Shown: positions 61,932 to 64,000 of the stretch, piece after piece | Numbering within the stretch: position 1 is the first letter of the stretch | Layout of the letters: each line of letters opens with the position of its first letter | From: Flavipsychrobacter sp. | GTDB lineage: Bacteria > Bacteroidota > Bacteroidia > Chitinophagales > Chitinophagaceae | Length of the DNA stretch: 64,000 nt | Direction of reading: 5' to 3' | Assembly: GCA_016787265.1 (NCBI GenBank) | Contig: JAEUVF010000007.1 | Span: 1 to 64,000, forward strand | The notes under the pieces: generated by a model | Told to the model about the DNA's origin: nothing | Databases searched by the model: none | The model's input: only the letters and a program-made list of their open reading frames with translations | Made by a program: the position numbers and the translations under genes

Positions 61932-63353
61932 ATGAAAGAATACCCCTTTCGACAGGACAAAGAGGACATGGAGGAATTATTGAGGATGTACAACGACAGG
62001 AAATCCGGCCGTTCGAGCAGCTTTCTCGATGAGGAATCCTTTGAGAAAATCATTAATTATTTTGATGATAAGGAGGATTTGGTGCAGGCCCAGGAAGCCT
62101 GTGAGCTGGGGGTAGAGCAATTTCCCTATTCTGCAGCCCTTCTTTTCCGAAAAGCGGATATTCTGATAGCCACCCGTAAATACAGGGAAGCCCTGGAAGT
62201 ACTGGATCTGGCTGAATTACTCGATAGCAGGAATATCGAACTTTTTATTCTTCGCACAGATGCTTACTTGGCCCTGGATGAACAGGGGAAGGCCATCCAC
62301 TTATTGGAAACCGCCCTGCATGAGTTTGAGGGGGAGGAAAAAATTGAGCTGCTGTTTGAACTCGCGGATGTCTACGATGACTATGAAGAGTTCGAGAAGA
62401 TCTTCGATTGCCTGAAGCTCATTCTGGAGCAGGAACCAACCAATGAAGAAGCATTGTATAAAATTTGCTTCTGGACAGATTTTACCGGGCGAAATGAAGA
62501 AAGTATCAAATTACATCAATGGATACTGGAGGATTACCCTTACAACGAGCTGGCCTGGTTCAACCTTGCCGCTGCCTACCAGGGCTTGAAATTGTATGAA
62601 AAAGCGATTGATGCCTACAAGTATGCCATCGCGATAGATGAAAAATTTGATTATGCCTACCGGAATATGGGAGATGCCTATATCCGTCTCCGTAAGTTCA
62701 GGGATGCCATTGAAGTCCTGGAAAAGGTGCTGGAATTGTCGAGGCCCGAAGATGTTATTTTTGAGGCGATAGGTCATTGCTACGATAAGCTCAAAAACTA
62801 TGGACAGGCCAGGATTTATTACCGAAAAGCTGTACACCTGAATCCCGATGACAGCAAATTGTATTACAAAATTGCCTGTACATATATAAACGAAGAACAA
62901 TGGTCTCAGGCTGTGAAGCAACTGGAAACAGCTATGCAGATCCATAAATCTGTTCCCGAATTCAACCTGGCCATGGGAGAATGTAAAGTGCAACTGGGCG
63001 AAGTAAAAGATGCTATCTTTTATTTTTCCAACGTGGTAAGAGCAAAGCCCAAAAGTGTCCAGGGCTGGGAAGCCCTGATTCGTTGTCTTTATCTGAACAG
63101 GTTTTACGAAGAAGCGATTGAACAGGTGATGGCAGCCTTGCAGCACACCGAGGGAAAACCGGTTTTTATATATTATAAAAGTGCCATATTGTTTGCCCAG
63201 GGCAAATCCAAAGAGGGATTACTGTTTCTGGAAAGAGGCTTGCAAAAAGCCCCTCGGCAGTTAAAAGAATTCGTTGCGTTAAACCCTACTATCCTTCAAA
63301 ATCAGCTGGTGGTGGACCTGATTGCACGCCATCGAAAAACCGGAAAAGCATAA
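61932..63353 (+). CDS. Tetratricopeptide-repeat protein
   Basis: 473 residues almost entirely of TPR-like helical pairs, for example EEALYKICFWTDFTGRNEES, LAWFNLAAAYQGLKLYEKAI, YAYRNMGDAYIRLRKFRDAI and QARIYYRKAVHLNPDDSKLY. No signal peptide or membrane segment, so a cytoplasmic scaffold; partners are unknown. It starts 145 nt after a convergent-side hypothetical gene. Confidence 0.9.
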   Translation: MKEYPFRQDKEDMEELLRMYNDRKSGRSSSFLDEESFEKIINYFDDKEDLVQAQEACELGVEQFPYSAALLFRKADILIATRKYREALEVLDLAELLDSRNIELFILRTDAYLALDEQGKAIHLLETALHEFEGEEKIELLFELADVYDDYEEFEKIFDCLKLILEQEPTNEEALYKICFWTDFTGRNEESIKLHQWILEDYPYNELAWFNLAAAYQGLKLYEKAIDAYKYAIAIDEKFDYAYRNMGDAYIRLRKFRDAIEVLEKVLELSRPEDVIFEAIGHCYDKLKNYGQARIYYRKAVHLNPDDSKLYYKIACTYINEEQWSQAVKQLETAMQIHKSVPEFNLAMGECKVQLGEVKDAIFYFSNVVRAKPKSVQGWEALIRCLYLNRFYEEAIEQVMAALQHTEGKPVFIYYKSAILFAQGKSKEGLLFLERGLQKAPRQLKEFVALNPTILQNQLVVDLIARHRKTGKA

Positions 63354-63369
63354 TGTGGCTGCTGTTTCC

Positions 63370-63378
63370 TATTTTTGC
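63370..63378 (+). promoter_or_regulatory. -7 box of the phosphosulfolactate synthase gene
   Basis: TATTTTTGC fits TAnnTTTGC exactly, 27 nt before the ATG at 63406. Confidence 0.6.
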
Positions 63379-63405
63379 GCGGTTTCTATCCAAAAAAATG
63401 TTTAA

Positions 63406-64000
63406 ATGAATTTTAACCTATCACAAATTCCTGAACGGGTTGCCAAACCACGTAAGAGCGGAATTACCATGGTAATGGATAAGGGTCTGAGTATTGAAGA
63501 AGCAAAAAATTTTCTTAGTGTAGCACATCCGCATGTAGACATCGTGAAGTTTGGATTCGGAACATCTTTTGTAACTCCCAACCTGAGAGAAAAGATTGCC
63601 GTATATAAATCCTTTGGCATCCCTGTTTATTTTGGTGGTACGCTCTTTGAAGCTTTCCTTATTCGTAATCAATTCGAAGATTTTATTGCCGTCTGCAAAG
63701 ATTTTCAAGTGGATTATATGGAAGTGAGTGATGGTTCTATCACCATCCCGCATGCTGAAAAATGCGGTTATATCGAAAAGCTCACAAAACACGGAACTGT
63801 TCTTAGTGAAGTGGGAAGTAAAGATGCGGCACATATTATTCCTCCCTATAAGTGGATTGAGTTGATGAGAGCAGAACTGGAAGCAGGATCTACTTATGTA
63901 ATTGCCGAAGCTCGTGAGGCAGGAAATGTTGGTATCTATCGCGGAAGTGGTGAAGTTAGAGAAGGGTTGGTGCAGGAAATTCTCACCCAGATTCCAGAAG
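63406..64000 (+). CDS. comA: Phosphosulfolactate synthase (ComA family), cut by the window end
   Basis: The first 198 residues are visible and the frame is open to the window edge. ComA adds sulfite to phosphoenolpyruvate to give (2R)-phospho-3-sulfolactate, the first step towards coenzyme M in methanogens. The family motif RKSGITMVMDKGLSIEEA is near 16-33, followed by VDIVKFGFGTSFVTP, VYFGGTLFEAFL, YMEVSDGSI and VGSKDA, all in TIM-barrel order. In Bacteroidota the product is more likely used for sulfonolipid or sulfonate synthesis, an inference. Confidence 0.85.
   Translation, partial: MNFNLSQIPERVAKPRKSGITMVMDKGLSIEEAKNFLSVAHPHVDIVKFGFGTSFVTPNLREKIAVYKSFGIPVYFGGTLFEAFLIRNQFEDFIAVCKDFQVDYMEVSDGSITIPHAEKCGYIEKLTKHGTVLSEVGSKDAAHIIPPYKWIELMRAELEAGSTYVIAEAREAGNVGIYRGSGEVREGLVQEILTQIPE

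Overview
The window reads as chromosome of a member of the phylum Bacteroidota, most likely a Chitinophagaceae-type bacterium (phylum confident, family inferred). Supporting signs are type III glutamine synthetase, TonB-dependent receptors with an N-terminal CarboxypepD_reg-like domain, paired LytS/LytTR and NarL-type two-component systems, many short-signal lipoproteins, and recurrent TAnnTTTG(C) promoter -7 boxes, the Bacteroidota sigma-A signature. Coding density is high and strand use is mixed.

Layout. 1-8405 is accessory DNA: a four-copy 24-bp repeat that looks like the end of an IS21-type element, a large multidomain ATPase whose 3' end runs into that repeat, a lipoprotein/outer-membrane-protein operon whose first gene is split by one in-frame TAA, and a tyrosine integrase facing the 3' end of tRNA-Asp (8406-8479), the likely integration site. 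8617-20306 is core: accA, dapA, an esterase, rnz with a STAS gene, clpC, cmk, and a TonB siderophore receptor with a PepSY membrane protein. 20365-33733 holds secreted proteins and two signalling modules: a NarL-type kinase/regulator pair with a repeated 18-bp palindrome at three promoters, and a LytS/LytTR operon. 33744-43097 carries hydrolases, a PQQ-type sugar dehydrogenase, an NHEJ operon (ligD, ku, CHAD), a VOC/RibD-like/Arr operon with a rifamycin ADP-ribosyltransferase homologue, a decayed small membrane gene and a NudK-type hydrolase. 43166-64000 is mostly housekeeping: FMN glutamate-synthase-like protein, raiA/hpf, glnN, surface-glycan genes, purL, hldD, proC, pyrG, yidC, a TPR protein and the start of a phosphosulfolactate synthase (ComA) gene.

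Most unusual signals. (1) ATACGnA-N4-TnCGTAT palindromes lie before the regulator gene (25045-25062), between the kinase gene and a divergent secreted-protein gene (26987-27004), and before a lipoprotein gene (23178-23195); the two target promoters share further sequence downstream, which suggests a small local regulon. (2) Seven-base tandem repeats recur between genes, twice directly abutting a TATCTTCGC -7 box (cmk, yidC). (3) The tRNA-Asp island carries an undescribed-looking ATPase with an Ig/CARDB-like insert and a winged-helix-like region, a plausible conflict-system protein. (4) Two genes are broken in informative ways: the split lipoprotein at 5745-5747 and the ATA-start, T8-frameshifted gene at 41947-42202.

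No rRNA, CRISPR array or complete transposon is visible. Function names rest on reading motifs by eye; no database search was run.
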